A DNA stretch of 64,000 nucleotides from Chryseobacterium sp. Leaf201 (GCF_001421435.1 NZ_LMKA01000123.1:1-64000); one strand, 5' to 3'; numbered from the stretch's first letter, positions 51,257-61,586 are shown. Translations and numbers: made by a program. Notes: generated by a model from the sequence alone, not told the origin.

Positions 51257-52303
51257 ATGACCTTCCATGCAATCGGGCTGATGTCCGGAACGAGTTTAGA
51301 CGGTCTGGATATCTGTTTTGCCAGGTTTGAGAAAGAGGGCTTATCATGGAATTTCGAGATTATAAAAGCTGAAACCCTTCCCTATCCTTCTGCGTGGGAA
51401 GAAAAACTGAGACATTCCATCCATCTTTCGGCAGAACAGCTTTTGGAACTGCATTCGGAGTATGGTTTTTATCTGGGAAAAGCAGCCAATACCTTTATTA
51501 AAAAACACCGGATTGAACACATCGATCTTATCGCTTCGCACGGACATACGGTTTTTCATCAGCCAAAAAGAAAATTCACCTTACAGATCGGTGACGGAAG
51601 AGCCGTTAAATTAGAAACCGGCCTGCCTGTTATATATGATTTCAGAAGCCAGGATGTGCTGATGGGAGGAAACGGTGCGCCATTGGTTCCGATCGGTGAT
51701 CAACTGCTGTTCTCAAAGTATGATGCCTGCCTTAATCTTGGCGGATTTTCCAATATTTCTTTAAACAACAAAGGTCAGAGGATTGCTTTTGATATTGCTC
51801 CGGTGAATATCGTCCTGAACCTGCTCGCAAAAAGCCTGGGCAAAAACTTTGACGAGAACGGCGACCTGGCCAGATCCGGAAATATTGATAAGGAATTATT
51901 GGTTCAGTTAAACGGACTGTCTTTTTACCGGCAGCCTCATCCTAAATCTTTAGGTATTGAATGGTGCAACGAACATATCTTCCCCTTATTTGAGAACATA
52001 GAAATACCTGATGCACTGGCTACTTTTACAGAGCATATTGCCGTGCAGATTGCAGATGTGTTTAATAAGTATGGGTTAAAAGACGTATTGTTTACTGGTG
52101 GCGGAACCTACAACCATTATTTAACCGAGAAAATAAAATCCCTTACGACTACTGAAATTGTTATTCCCGGAACCCAGATCATTGAATACAAAGAAGCACT
52201 GATCTTTGCTTTGATGGGCGTTCTAAGGCTGAATAATGAAATCAATGTGCTTTCTTCATCAACAGGAAGCAGCCATGACCACAGCTCGGGAGTTATTGCA
52301 TAA
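51257..52303 (+). CDS. anmK: Anhydro-N-acetylmuramic acid kinase
   Basis: The 348-residue length and motifs fit AnmK: IGLMSGTSLDGLDICFARF at the N-terminus, IASHGHTVFHQP, LNLGGFSNIS, FDIAPVNIVLN and FTGGGTYNHYLTEKI. The enzyme opens the anhydro ring of 1,6-anhydro-MurNAc and phosphorylates it, recycling cell wall sugars. It is 8 bp after lptC. A terminator follows at 52306. Confidence 0.95.
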   Translation: MTFHAIGLMSGTSLDGLDICFARFEKEGLSWNFEIIKAETLPYPSAWEEKLRHSIHLSAEQLLELHSEYGFYLGKAANTFIKKHRIEHIDLIASHGHTVFHQPKRKFTLQIGDGRAVKLETGLPVIYDFRSQDVLMGGNGAPLVPIGDQLLFSKYDACLNLGGFSNISLNNKGQRIAFDIAPVNIVLNLLAKSLGKNFDENGDLARSGNIDKELLVQLNGLSFYRQPHPKSLGIEWCNEHIFPLFENIEIPDALATFTEHIAVQIADVFNKYGLKDVLFTGGGTYNHYLTEKIKSLTTTEIVIPGTQIIEYKEALIFALMGVLRLNNEINVLSSSTGSSHDHSSGVIA

Positions 52304-52305
52304 AA

Positions 52306-52327
52306 AAACCTTCATTTCTGAAGGTTT
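52306..52327. terminator. Terminator between anmK and the SRPBCC gene
   Basis: AAACCTTCA (52306-52314) pairs with TGAAGGTTT (52319-52327), directly after the anmK stop. It is A-rich upstream, so it also works for the convergent SRPBCC gene. Confidence 0.75.
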
Positions 52328-52334
52328 CGCTGTA

Positions 52335-52724
52335 TTATTTATAAGCTTCAATCTTGTCCGTTAAGGTATTGATGAAGTTCTGGAGCGGTTTTTCCACCAT
52401 CATTTTGATAAACGGATTGAATTTCCCTTCAAAAAGCATCTGTACTTCCGTCTGGTTTTCGCTGAGCGGATTTATTGTTGCCGTTAATGAAAAATCAAGG
52501 CTTGAACTTGCAGATGTTAAAACGGCTTTTTCGTCAGTGACTTCGTCTATTTTCAAAGCAATTTCCGGCATTCCCTGTAACCCGAATTTAAATCCGTCTT
52601 CTCTTGTTTCAAACTTCTGAAGACCGTCCGGCATAAAATTTTTATAGTTTTCCGGGGATTTCAGGAGTTCTACCAATTCTTTAGATGATTTATTGACAAT
52701 AATCTTTCGTCCTTCTAAATTCAT
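52335..52724 (-). CDS. SRPBCC (START-like) family protein
   Basis: The 129-residue protein has the START-like pattern: EGRKIIVNKSSKELVELLKS (strand, helix), the middle beta strands and the long C-terminal helix MVEKPLQNFINTLTDKIEAY. Members bind hydrophobic ligands. In Bacteroidota this gene often sits near the Nudix gene present here, but the role is unknown. It diverges from the Nudix gene with 36 bp between starts. Confidence 0.8.
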   Translation of the reverse strand: MNLEGRKIIVNKSSKELVELLKSPENYKNFMPDGLQKFETREDGFKFGLQGMPEIALKIDEVTDEKAVLTSASSSLDFSLTATINPLSENQTEVQMLFEGKFNPFIKMMVEKPLQNFINTLTDKIEAYK

Positions 52725-52760
52725 TTTTTATTTTTGTATTTAAATTCTTAATTATTACAA

Positions 52761-53372
52761 ATGTATAAAGTTTTTGTGAACGAAAAAAAATTATTACTGT
52801 CTAAGCAGTCTGAAAATCTTGAAAAGACGATTGGATATGAAAATGCCATGACTTTAGAGATTGCGCTGGACCTGCTTGAAAATACATCTGTAAAAGAATT
52901 AAACGTATTCGGAGAAGATATTGACGGGATCTGGGCAGAATTCCGGAGCCTTTTCAGGATTATTGAAGCTGCCGGCGGTGTGGTGAACAACCCTGACGGT
53001 GATACGCTTTTCATCAGGAGACTGGGAAAATGGGACCTTCCGAAAGGCAAAATGGAAAAAGGTGAATCCCGAGAAGAATCTGCCATAAGGGAAATTGAAG
53101 AAGAAACAGGCCTCCGCGATGTGGAACTGGTCCGGTTTATCAATACTACTTTTCACATCTATGTAGAAAGGAACGGTGACAAAGTTCTGAAATGCACCCA
53201 CTGGTTTGAAATGAATTTCAGCGGCGAGGACACTTCAAAACCACAGACCGAAGAAGGAATTACCGAAGTAGCCTGGAAAAACACCGCTCAGATTGAGGAT
53301 GAAGTATTTCCAAGCACGTTTAAAAACATCAAACTGATCATCAAAGAATTCTGGGATACCAGAAAAAACTAA
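52761..53372 (+). CDS. Nudix hydrolase
   Basis: The 203-residue protein has an N-terminal extension of about 65 residues and a Nudix box, GKMEKGESREESAIREIEEETGL, matching GX5EX7REUXEEXGU (about residues 94-116). Nudix enzymes hydrolyse nucleoside diphosphates linked to another group; the substrate is not predictable. Its stop overlaps the stop of the convergent murF by 4 bp. Confidence 0.92.
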   Translation: MYKVFVNEKKLLLSKQSENLEKTIGYENAMTLEIALDLLENTSVKELNVFGEDIDGIWAEFRSLFRIIEAAGGVVNNPDGDTLFIRRLGKWDLPKGKMEKGESREESAIREIEEETGLRDVELVRFINTTFHIYVERNGDKVLKCTHWFEMNFSGEDTSKPQTEEGITEVAWKNTAQIEDEVFPSTFKNIKLIIKEFWDTRKN

Positions 53373-54640
53373 ATAAAATCAAGTGATTTTTCCAGGGCAA
53401 CCCCTCTGGAACCTTTTAACAATATATTTTCAGAACGGATTTCATGCAGCTTCAGGTATTCTGTAAGTTCTGCTGTACTTTCAAAAGCGGTTGCTGATGA
53501 ATTAACCTGCCTGAAGTTTTTCCCGACAGTAATAATCTGGTTAAAACCGAGCTTTTGGGCATAGTTAAGAATATTTTCATGCTCTTTTTGGCTTTCCTCT
53601 CCAAGCTCAAGCATATCGCCGATAATAATGGTTTTTGAGCCATCGAAAGTAATGAAGTTATCCAGGGAAGCAATCATTGAACTGGGATTGGCATTATACG
53701 TATCCAGAACCAATGTCCGTCCTTCTTTTTTTACCACCTGTGAACGCATGTTGGTTGGCGTATAATGTTCAATGGCTTTTTTAATATGTTCAAAATCGAT
53801 TCCGAAGTGGAGGCCCAGGCTTGCTGCTGCACAGAGATTGGTAAAATTGTATTCTCCGGTCAGTTTCGATACGGCTTTTATGCCCTGATATTCCAACCCT
53901 ACAAAATGGTCTTCCGAAACCAGTTCAAACTGGTAATCCGAAGTATCTTTCCCGAAGGTAACGGTTGGGGAATAGCCTTGTGTCTTTTCTGCCTGAACCG
54001 GATCATTTTCATTCACAATGATAGTCCGCTGATGGCTGATAAGATAATCATACAATTCAGATTTTCCTTTAATAACGCCTTCAAACCCGCCGAAGCCTTC
54101 CAAATGGGCTTTCCCGAAATTGGTAATATATCCGAAATCCGGCTGTGAAATGGAACACAGAAGCTCGATTTCCCACTGATGGTTGGCCCCCATTTCGATC
54201 ACGGCCATTTCATGTCCGGACCTGACGGAAAGAATGGTCAGCGGAACCCCGATATGGTTATTCAGGTTTCCTGACGTATACTGAACACTGAACTTTTCAG
54301 ACAGAACTGCATGGATCAGTTCTTTCGTCGTGGTTTTTCCGTTGCTGCCGGTAAGCCCGATAACCGGAATCTGAAGCTGTTTCCTGTGATAAACCGCAAG
54401 TTCCTGAAGAAGCTCTAACGTGGAACGAACATAGAAAATATTTTTGTCTGTATTTTCAAAGTCCTGATGTTCTACAATGACAGCCAGGGCCCCTTTGGTT
54501 ATCGCTTCATCTGCAAAGGCGGCAGCATTGAAATTATCACCTGAAAATGCAAAAAAGAGATCGTTCTTTTCAATTTTCCTGCTGTCAATCGTTACGTTTG
54601 CGGACTGTAAAAACAAAGGGTAAAACTGTTCTGTATTCAT
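53369..54640 (-). CDS. murF: UDP-N-acetylmuramoyl-tripeptide-D-alanyl-D-alanine ligase
   Basis: The 423-residue protein has the Mur ligase layout: an N-terminal UDP-binding domain, ATP motif GLTGSNGKTTTKEL (about 104-117), IEMGANHQWEI, GYITNFGKAHLEGFGG and DTYNANPSSMIASLD. MurF adds D-Ala-D-Ala to the peptidoglycan precursor. Its start has a TATTTTTG box 4 nt upstream. It is not in a mur cluster here. Confidence 0.95.
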   Translation of the reverse strand: MNTEQFYPLFLQSANVTIDSRKIEKNDLFFAFSGDNFNAAAFADEAITKGALAVIVEHQDFENTDKNIFYVRSTLELLQELAVYHRKQLQIPVIGLTGSNGKTTTKELIHAVLSEKFSVQYTSGNLNNHIGVPLTILSVRSGHEMAVIEMGANHQWEIELLCSISQPDFGYITNFGKAHLEGFGGFEGVIKGKSELYDYLISHQRTIIVNENDPVQAEKTQGYSPTVTFGKDTSDYQFELVSEDHFVGLEYQGIKAVSKLTGEYNFTNLCAAASLGLHFGIDFEHIKKAIEHYTPTNMRSQVVKKEGRTLVLDTYNANPSSMIASLDNFITFDGSKTIIIGDMLELGEESQKEHENILNYAQKLGFNQIITVGKNFRQVNSSATAFESTAELTEYLKLHEIRSENILLKGSRGVALEKSLDFI

Positions 54641-54644
54641 GGTT

Positions 54645-54652
54645 CAAAAATA
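54645..54652 (-). promoter_or_regulatory. -7 box TATTTTTG directly upstream of murF
   Basis: The box is followed by AACC and ATG. The 4-nt spacing equals that of mnmE and holB. It lies next to the gldJ terminator, consistent with a fresh transcription start for murF. Confidence 0.5.
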
Positions 54653-54654
54653 AA

Positions 54655-54682
54655 AAAACCTTCCAGAATTCCGGAAGGTTTT
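54655..54682 (-). terminator. Terminator of gldJ
   Basis: AAAACCTTCC (54655-54664) and GGAAGGTTTT (54673-54682) form a 10-bp stem, 25 bp past the gldJ stop. On the minus strand it exits into a T run. Confidence 0.85.
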
Positions 54683-54706
54683 TGAAAATTATTTTGATAA
54701 TATTAT

Positions 54707-56302
54707 TTATCTTCTTGTTCTATTCTTATCGTTAGCTCTGGCATCCTGGGCTACACGGAATCCAATCCATCCGTACGCTTTATCCTGGCTCTTGTATCTT
54801 CTTTGTCCCGGATCCAGCCAATATGCCGTATCCTGCCAAGAACCTCCTTTTACCACTCTGATATCATTAGTAATTTCAGATGTTCTTTCTTTTCTGTCTT
54901 TCTGTAAGATTACTTTTCCGCCTCCGTCTACAATAAACCTTGATTTAGGCGCATTGTACATGTCGTATGAGCTGGCAGAATCAGATGCACTTCTGTAATC
55001 CAGAGAAGACATTCTGTCTCCGTCTCTGTAGTTTCTGTAATCTGCAATGGTTTCTCTTTCAAACTGACCCGGTAAATTTCTGTAAACCAGTCTTCCGTCT
55101 GCTAAAGTATCATATTTGATATTGCTTTCATCTACCATTTTGTAAGTTCCGTCTCCGTTTCTTACGATAGCCTGAGGCATGTTTCCTCTGTAGTAATTGA
55201 AGTCACTGAAGTCTTCATCGATGATTGGTCTGTATACGTCAGCCGTCCATTCTGACACGTTTCCGTACATACCGTAGATTCCTAAATCGTTAGAAGGGAA
55301 CTGTCTTACGTCTGAAGTCTGAGCTGCTCCGTCATTTTTCCATCCTGCGATCCCGGAGTAGTCACCGGCTCCCATTTTGAAGTTTTCAAGGAACATCCCT
55401 CTGTCTCTTCCTTTGGTACCTCTTAACTGTTCAATTTGAGGTTCTTTACCTAAGTATCTGTTGTATTCTCTGTTTTTAGCAAGGCCTAAAGCTGCATATT
55501 CCCATTCCACTTCGGTAGGAAGTCTGAATTTCTGAACCATTGCAGAACCCGGAGCCCTGTTGGCAGACAATAGTCTCTGGTTGGTTGTTTTCATACCAGA
55601 TTTCTGCTGCATTCTTTTCTCATTGATATATCCCTGCATCTCAGGATCATTCGATTTGAATTTATCCATATTGAATGCCGTTCCACCCTGGTTGTTGGAT
55701 TCGTTGATATATAAATCTTTAGCGATGATACCGGCTTGCATTAAAGCTTTCTCATTGGCTCTGTCTGACAACCATTCGCAGTATCTGTTAGCCTGAGTCC
55801 ATGATACCCCTACTACAGGATAGTAATCAAACTCCGGAGAACGGAAATACGTCTCGTTGTAATCATTTCTAGATAGTTTGTTGTCCCACAATAAGGTATC
55901 CGGCAGTGCACCGTTATAGATTTCCTTAAAGCTCGGATCGCTTGGAGGGAATACATACTTCAACCATGTCAGGTATTCGCGGTATTCGTAGTTAGTAATC
56001 TCAGTTTCCCCGATAAAGAAAGAACTTACCTGCATTCTGCGTGGCGAGTTATTCCAATCGTGCATAACATCATCTTTCACTAATCCCATTGTAAAAGTTC
56101 CACCTTCTACATATACCATTCCCGGCCACCCTTTCTGCTTTTGTTGCTTTCCTGCAAAAAACCAACCTTGTTTTTCGTTTGGTTTCCAACCTGTTTTGCT
56201 GACAAACTTTTTCGTTCCGCCACCATTGTTAGATCCTCCGCAACTGGTTAATGCAAGTGTAGAACTTAATGCTATTAATGAAAACAACTTTAGTTTTTTC
56301 AT
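54707..56302 (-). CDS. gldJ: Gliding motility lipoprotein GldJ
   Basis: I choose ATG 56302 (531 residues), giving MKKLKLFSLIALSSTLALTSC, a lipoprotein signal with Cys at 21. The rest is a formylglycine-generating enzyme (FGE/SUMF) domain: VEGGTFTMGL, EITNYEYREYLTWL, PVVGVSWTQANRYCEWLS, RLPTEVEWEYAALG, YGMYGNVSEWTADVY, KGGSWQDTAYW and IGFRVAQDA. GldJ is an outer-membrane lipoprotein needed for gliding and T9SS stability. It is divergent from porU, a conserved arrangement in flavobacteria. Confidence 0.95.
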   Translation of the reverse strand: MKKLKLFSLIALSSTLALTSCGGSNNGGGTKKFVSKTGWKPNEKQGWFFAGKQQKQKGWPGMVYVEGGTFTMGLVKDDVMHDWNNSPRRMQVSSFFIGETEITNYEYREYLTWLKYVFPPSDPSFKEIYNGALPDTLLWDNKLSRNDYNETYFRSPEFDYYPVVGVSWTQANRYCEWLSDRANEKALMQAGIIAKDLYINESNNQGGTAFNMDKFKSNDPEMQGYINEKRMQQKSGMKTTNQRLLSANRAPGSAMVQKFRLPTEVEWEYAALGLAKNREYNRYLGKEPQIEQLRGTKGRDRGMFLENFKMGAGDYSGIAGWKNDGAAQTSDVRQFPSNDLGIYGMYGNVSEWTADVYRPIIDEDFSDFNYYRGNMPQAIVRNGDGTYKMVDESNIKYDTLADGRLVYRNLPGQFERETIADYRNYRDGDRMSSLDYRSASDSASSYDMYNAPKSRFIVDGGGKVILQKDRKERTSEITNDIRVVKGGSWQDTAYWLDPGQRRYKSQDKAYGWIGFRVAQDARANDKNRTRR

Positions 56303-56466
56303 AGTCGATATAAATATTTTCAAAGTACAAAGAAAAAATAAATTATTCAATAAATCAAGTAAACATTTGATTTTTTTGAAAAACGTTAACAAATTAATTT
56401 TATTGTATCACAATTTAATTATAAAATTTTCATTTATTTTGTAATTCAGAAATTTCAATCATCAGT

Positions 56467-59400
56467 ATGAAACAAAAAATCTCGATTTTATTCCTAATAA
56501 GCTTTGTATCAACGCTCTGGGCTCAAAGAATCACCATTGAATGGGATGGCTCCAAAATCCGGGACTACGGTGACACAAAATTGAATCTTCCTAATTTCAA
56601 AAATGAAGGATTTTCATTCAGCCAAAATAACATTTTTATAACAACCAAACAACAGATCGGGGAAAAGCAGGTGAAAGTTTCTAATCCTGTCTGGGAAAAT
56701 GTTTCATCAAGAGATCTGTTCGATATGAGCAAAGACCTTCTTCCTGAATACGAGGTTAAAGATGCAGTGCATTATTACCTTGAGGGGGAAAGTTATGCAA
56801 GCATTAATGTATCGCTGTTCAAAAAAGTAAAGGGACAGGTCCAGAGATTATCTTCTTTTGAAATTTCAGAGACTAATCTCTCGATCAATGCGGGCAGCGC
56901 TTTAAAGGTAGGCACCACCAACAATCCCCTTTCAACCGGGAATTTCTATAAAATAAGGGTAGACAAATCCGGGATTTTCAGGATTACCCGACAGTTCCTG
57001 CAGGATAACGGCATCAACCCTTCTTCCGTAAATCCTAAAAATTTGAGAATTTACGGAAACGGAGGCATTATGCTTCCTGAGCATAACCAGGACACCAAAT
57101 ACAGCGCGCTTCAGGAAAATGCCATTCAGGTAGTGGGAGAAGATGACGGCGTCTGGAATGATAATGATTATGCCCTGTTCTATGCCCAGGGGCCGAACGG
57201 CTATAATCTTTATAACACTTCGAACGGAAACGGTTTTAAGAGAACAGATACCCGAAGTGACACAACTGAGCACTTAAAAAACATTTACGAAGACTATTCA
57301 TACTACTACATCAATTTTGACAAGGGGCCCGGCAAAAGGGTTCTGCCTGTAGATGTAAATTTACCTTCTACGCCGCTGATCACGAGATACGACAATTACC
57401 AGTTCATCAACAATGACCAGAAAAACCTGATGAAGGTAGGAAGAACCTGGGTTGAAGATACCCCTTTTATCACTGATAAAACAGTTACCTTTACTACAGC
57501 CACGCCAATTCAGGGGGGCGATGTGATCCGGTACAGAGCTCAGGTAATCGGCTATAAATCCCAGAAGAATACTATTACGGTTAATATCAATAATCAAAAT
57601 TCTGTTTCATCGATTGTTCCTCAGCCTGATCAGAGTTCCACCTACGAATTTTACCCTGTACGGTATTCCGGTACGGTTACAGGAATAAGTGGAACCCAGC
57701 TTACGTTCAATCTTAAGCCCGATATTTCAGTAAACCCTAACGGGACTTTCTATCCGGATTATTTTGAAGTGCAGTATAAAGACAACCTGACTTTTAACGG
57801 GACCCAGATGAACTTCAGGGATTTCTCACTGGCAAGCGGAAGCAATACCACCTACGGATTCAGTGTATCCAACGCCTCTGCTGCAGAGCAGATCTGGGAT
57901 GTTACCGACATCACCAATGCCAACAGAAGGGTGAATAAAGCAGCCGGAAACGCGACGTTTAATTTTGCATATACAGCAGCCAACACAAGTTTCAACAATG
58001 AATTTGTAGCTTTCAGGGCCGACGCCGCTTTCAGTCCGCAGTTTGTAGGAAGGATCAACAACCAGAATCTTTCCGCATTACAGAACGTGGATTACCTGAT
58101 CATTACGGTTCCTGAAATGATGGGGCAGGCACAGCGTCTGGCCAGTTACCATCAGACGAAAAACAATTATAACGTACAGATTATAGACACGGATAAAATC
58201 TATAATGAATTCGGAAGCGGAAGCAGAGACCTTACAGCCATAAGAGATTTTGTAACAAAACTGAACACGCCGACCGGTACTTTAAAATATGTATTTATCT
58301 TAGGGGATACTTCCTACGATTTTAAAAACAGGGTAGCCAACAACTCAAATGTAGTAACCAGCTACCAGAGTGAAAACTCCATGGATGTGGTGAGGTCTTT
58401 TGTTACGGATGATTATATCGTGATGACAAAACCACAGACCAACCAGTTTATAGAGTCCAACCTACCCGATCTTCCGGTAGGAAGACTTCCTGCAGGCAAT
58501 GTAACGGAAGCTTCCAATATGATTGACAAAACCCTGGCATATTACAACAGCCTGGGCGGACAGTCTACACCTTTCGGGGAATGGAAAATGAAACTGGATT
58601 TTGTAGTGGATGATGATAATGACACCGGCACACCGTTCCATACGATTATGAACAATTCCCTGGTTACGGTTTTTGAGCAGAACAACCAGAATCTTAAAGA
58701 ATACAATGTAAGAAAATTATATCTTGATGCTTTTCCTGCACAGAGTACCGCAGGCGGACAGAGATACCCACAGGTTAACCAGGCCATCTCCAATGATATC
58801 GGCAACAGCCTTTACATTTTCTACTTCGGACACGGAGGGATTAACGGATGGGCGCAGGAAAGGGTTTTAACTTTATCTGAAGTTCAGAACGCCAATAACT
58901 TTTCCAATGTATACAGCAGATTCCCGTTTGTATCAACCATCACCTGTGAATTTACCCTTTGGGATGAGCCAGACACTTCTTCGGCCGGAGAACAGTTTAT
59001 CAAGCTGAAACAGGGAGGCCCTGCAACCATGATTACTTCCAGCCGTGCCATTGACGTAGGGTACGGTATTGATTTTACGAACCTGTATACCCAGAATATC
59101 TTTAAGCTGACCAATGACGATTTTGAAACATTGGGTTACGCCCACCTGAATGCAAAAAAACAAAGGGGTGCTTCATCCGAACATTTAAAGGTAAATTTCC
59201 TCGGCGATCCTGCCATGAAGCTGAGCAGGCCTAAAAGATTACTGGTAATTGATAATATTGAGACCCCGGTTCCGGGACTGATCAGAGGTCTGGATTTTGT
59301 GAAGGTGAAAGGCCATGTCAACAATCCGAACGGAACAGTTAACACCAATTTCAACGGAAGGGTTGTCATCAACATCTTCGATAAAAAATTAAATAAGAAT

Positions 59401-60363
59401 ACGCTAAATAATGACGGAGGCCTTACTCCGGTTCTTCAGTACACGGAAGAAGGAAGTGCCATTGTAAAGGCATCGGGAACTGCCGTAAACGGAGTGTTTA
59501 CCGTAGAATTCTACGTTCCGAAGGACATTAATTATGCGGTAGGGGAAGGAAGAATCCTAGGATACGCAGATAACAAGGCAGCAGACGTATTCAATAACCA
59601 GGCAGTACAGGTAGGCGATATCAACCCGAACGGGATCAATGACAACGAACCGCCGAAAGTAAAATTATACATGAACAATACCAACTTTGCAGAAGGCGGT
59701 ATTACAGACCAGAACCCGATGCTGCTGGCATGTGTTACAGACGATACGGGAATTAATTCCACAGGGTCTGGTATCGGTCATGATATTACAGTATATTTGG
59801 ACGGCCAAATTATCAATACCGTTGTGCTGAATGATTTCTATGCATCAGGTGAAGGAAACGGGTGTCTGAGCCCGAGCCTGGCAGACTATCAGAAAGGGAA
59901 TGTAAGCTACCCTTTCAGGAATCTGGCGGTGGGACAGCACCAGTTGACATTTAAAGTTTGGGACATAAACAATAATTCAACAACTGCAACGTTAAACTTT
60001 GAGGTTAAGGACGAAGCCGATCAGCACCTGGTCATCAACAGACCGCTGAACTGGCCCAACCCATTTACCAACAAAACGTATATTCATTTTGAACATAACT
60101 GTGATGATATCCTTGATGTGAATGTCCAGATTTATACGATAACAGGAAAACTGGTAAGAACGTTATCTCAGCCGGTGGTGGCAGAACCGTTCCTGCAGGG
60201 CTTCAGAACGCCGCGCCAGGCGATAGAATGGGACGGAAAAGATGATTTTGGGGCTACTGTTGCAAAAGGTACGTATATTTTTAAGATATTTGCAAAAAGT
60301 CAGAATCAAGAAAAATGCAAAGGAAGTGCTACAGCTGTAGAAAAAATGGTACTTTTGAAATAA
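56467..60363 (+). CDS. porU: Type IX secretion system sortase PorU
   Basis: The 1298-residue protein has a signal peptide (about 1-19, ending LWAQ), a long beta-rich N-terminal part and a gingipain-type C25 peptidase domain with catalytic His789 in YFGHGGINGW and Cys827 in STITCEFTLWD. The C-terminus has a sorting-domain-like end (RPLNWPNPFTNKTYI, KGTYIFKIFAK). PorU cleaves the sorting signal of T9SS cargo and attaches it to A-LPS. porV follows 60 bp later. Confidence 0.95.
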   Translation: MKQKISILFLISFVSTLWAQRITIEWDGSKIRDYGDTKLNLPNFKNEGFSFSQNNIFITTKQQIGEKQVKVSNPVWENVSSRDLFDMSKDLLPEYEVKDAVHYYLEGESYASINVSLFKKVKGQVQRLSSFEISETNLSINAGSALKVGTTNNPLSTGNFYKIRVDKSGIFRITRQFLQDNGINPSSVNPKNLRIYGNGGIMLPEHNQDTKYSALQENAIQVVGEDDGVWNDNDYALFYAQGPNGYNLYNTSNGNGFKRTDTRSDTTEHLKNIYEDYSYYYINFDKGPGKRVLPVDVNLPSTPLITRYDNYQFINNDQKNLMKVGRTWVEDTPFITDKTVTFTTATPIQGGDVIRYRAQVIGYKSQKNTITVNINNQNSVSSIVPQPDQSSTYEFYPVRYSGTVTGISGTQLTFNLKPDISVNPNGTFYPDYFEVQYKDNLTFNGTQMNFRDFSLASGSNTTYGFSVSNASAAEQIWDVTDITNANRRVNKAAGNATFNFAYTAANTSFNNEFVAFRADAAFSPQFVGRINNQNLSALQNVDYLIITVPEMMGQAQRLASYHQTKNNYNVQIIDTDKIYNEFGSGSRDLTAIRDFVTKLNTPTGTLKYVFILGDTSYDFKNRVANNSNVVTSYQSENSMDVVRSFVTDDYIVMTKPQTNQFIESNLPDLPVGRLPAGNVTEASNMIDKTLAYYNSLGGQSTPFGEWKMKLDFVVDDDNDTGTPFHTIMNNSLVTVFEQNNQNLKEYNVRKLYLDAFPAQSTAGGQRYPQVNQAISNDIGNSLYIFYFGHGGINGWAQERVLTLSEVQNANNFSNVYSRFPFVSTITCEFTLWDEPDTSSAGEQFIKLKQGGPATMITSSRAIDVGYGIDFTNLYTQNIFKLTNDDFETLGYAHLNAKKQRGASSEHLKVNFLGDPAMKLSRPKRLLVIDNIETPVPGLIRGLDFVKVKGHVNNPNGTVNTNFNGRVVINIFDKKLNKNTLNNDGGLTPVLQYTEEGSAIVKASGTAVNGVFTVEFYVPKDINYAVGEGRILGYADNKAADVFNNQAVQVGDINPNGINDNEPPKVKLYMNNTNFAEGGITDQNPMLLACVTDDTGINSTGSGIGHDITVYLDGQIINTVVLNDFYASGEGNGCLSPSLADYQKGNVSYPFRNLAVGQHQLTFKVWDINNNSTTATLNFEVKDEADQHLVINRPLNWPNPFTNKTYIHFEHNCDDILDVNVQIYTITGKLVRTLSQPVVAEPFLQGFRTPRQAIEWDGKDDFGATVAKGTYIFKIFAKSQNQEKCKGSATAVEKMVLLK

Positions 60364-60422
60364 TTTAAGATCATAACAATAATAATATCAACAAAAAACT
60401 GATAATATATAAAAGACAACAT

Positions 60423-61586
60423 ATGAATTTAACTACTAAACTGCTTTTAGGGATTGGGTTAAGTGCTGGTTTTTTAGGCTATTCACAAGATTTAGGCCTT
60501 GTAAGACCGGTATTAACCGGAGCTCCTTTCTTAAGAATCGCACCGGATGCCAGAGCCGGAGGTATGGGAGACCAGGGTGTCGTTACCTCTCCTGATGCTT
60601 TTTCACAATTCTGGAATGCTGCGAAATATCCTTTCAGCAGAACAAGTTCTTCCGTGGGATTAAACTACACGCCATACATGGGGAAACTTACCAATGATGT
60701 GTTTTTATTATACGGGGCGTTCCATAAATTCTTAGGGCAGGAAGAAAGATCCACCATTTCCGCGAGTATCTATTACTTTAACATGGGGGAAGTGGATTTA
60801 ACTCAGTTAGTAGGAAATGAAGTAACTTCTATGGGTACTTCAAAGCCAAATGAATTCTCTATTGACGTTGCCTACGGACTTAAGCTTTCAGATTCTTTCT
60901 CTGCAGCTGTTACCGGTAGATTTATCCGTTCAGATTTAGCCGGAGGGTTCAATACAGATACAACCCTGAGGCCGGCAAACTCTTTCGCGGTAGATGTTTC
61001 AACATACTATACTTCACCCAGGTTTTCCGGTCTCGGAAGCATGGAAGGTAAGCTGAACGCCGGTTTTGCCATTCAGAACGTGGGTCCCAAGCTGGATTAT
61101 ACAGGAAATGAAGAATCAAGATCTTATCTTCCGACCATGGCCAGATTAGGGGTAGGTTATGATATGTACCTTGATGACATGAACCGCGTCGGTTTAAGCG
61201 TTGAAGGCTCTAAAATCCTGGTTCCGGGATCTGAATTTATCGGGAATGACCCGAATACGAGACAGCCGATCTATGCAATCCCGAACGTAGGCCCTATCGC
61301 CGGGATCGGAAAATCATTCAAAAACCCGAACTCAATCATGTACAGTGGAGCTCTGGAATATTCTTATGACAACGCATTTGCCGTAAGGGGTGGGTATTTC
61401 CATGAAAGTGAAGAGCAGGGAGCAAGACAGTTTGCAACGGCAGGTATCGGATTGAAATACCGTTCATTCGGACTTGATATTTCTTACCTGATCAACATGT
61501 CTAAAATCAATACCGCTTTGGATAACACGCTTCGTTTCGGGCTTACCTGGAACATCGGTGATGAAACTTCCAACGTAGATTATTAA
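60423..61586 (+). CDS. porV: T9SS outer membrane protein PorV (LptO)
   Basis: The 387-residue protein has a signal peptide (about 1-21, ending GYSQ) and a FadL-like barrel with the family start LTGAPFLRIAPDARAGGMGDQ, VTSPDAFSQFWNAAKYPFS, and a C-terminal strand FGLTWNIGDE. PorV shuttles folded T9SS cargo to PorU. It is the second gene of the porUV unit and ends in a terminator. Confidence 0.95.
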   Translation: MNLTTKLLLGIGLSAGFLGYSQDLGLVRPVLTGAPFLRIAPDARAGGMGDQGVVTSPDAFSQFWNAAKYPFSRTSSSVGLNYTPYMGKLTNDVFLLYGAFHKFLGQEERSTISASIYYFNMGEVDLTQLVGNEVTSMGTSKPNEFSIDVAYGLKLSDSFSAAVTGRFIRSDLAGGFNTDTTLRPANSFAVDVSTYYTSPRFSGLGSMEGKLNAGFAIQNVGPKLDYTGNEESRSYLPTMARLGVGYDMYLDDMNRVGLSVEGSKILVPGSEFIGNDPNTRQPIYAIPNVGPIAGIGKSFKNPNSIMYSGALEYSYDNAFAVRGGYFHESEEQGARQFATAGIGLKYRSFGLDISYLINMSKINTALDNTLRFGLTWNIGDETSNVDY

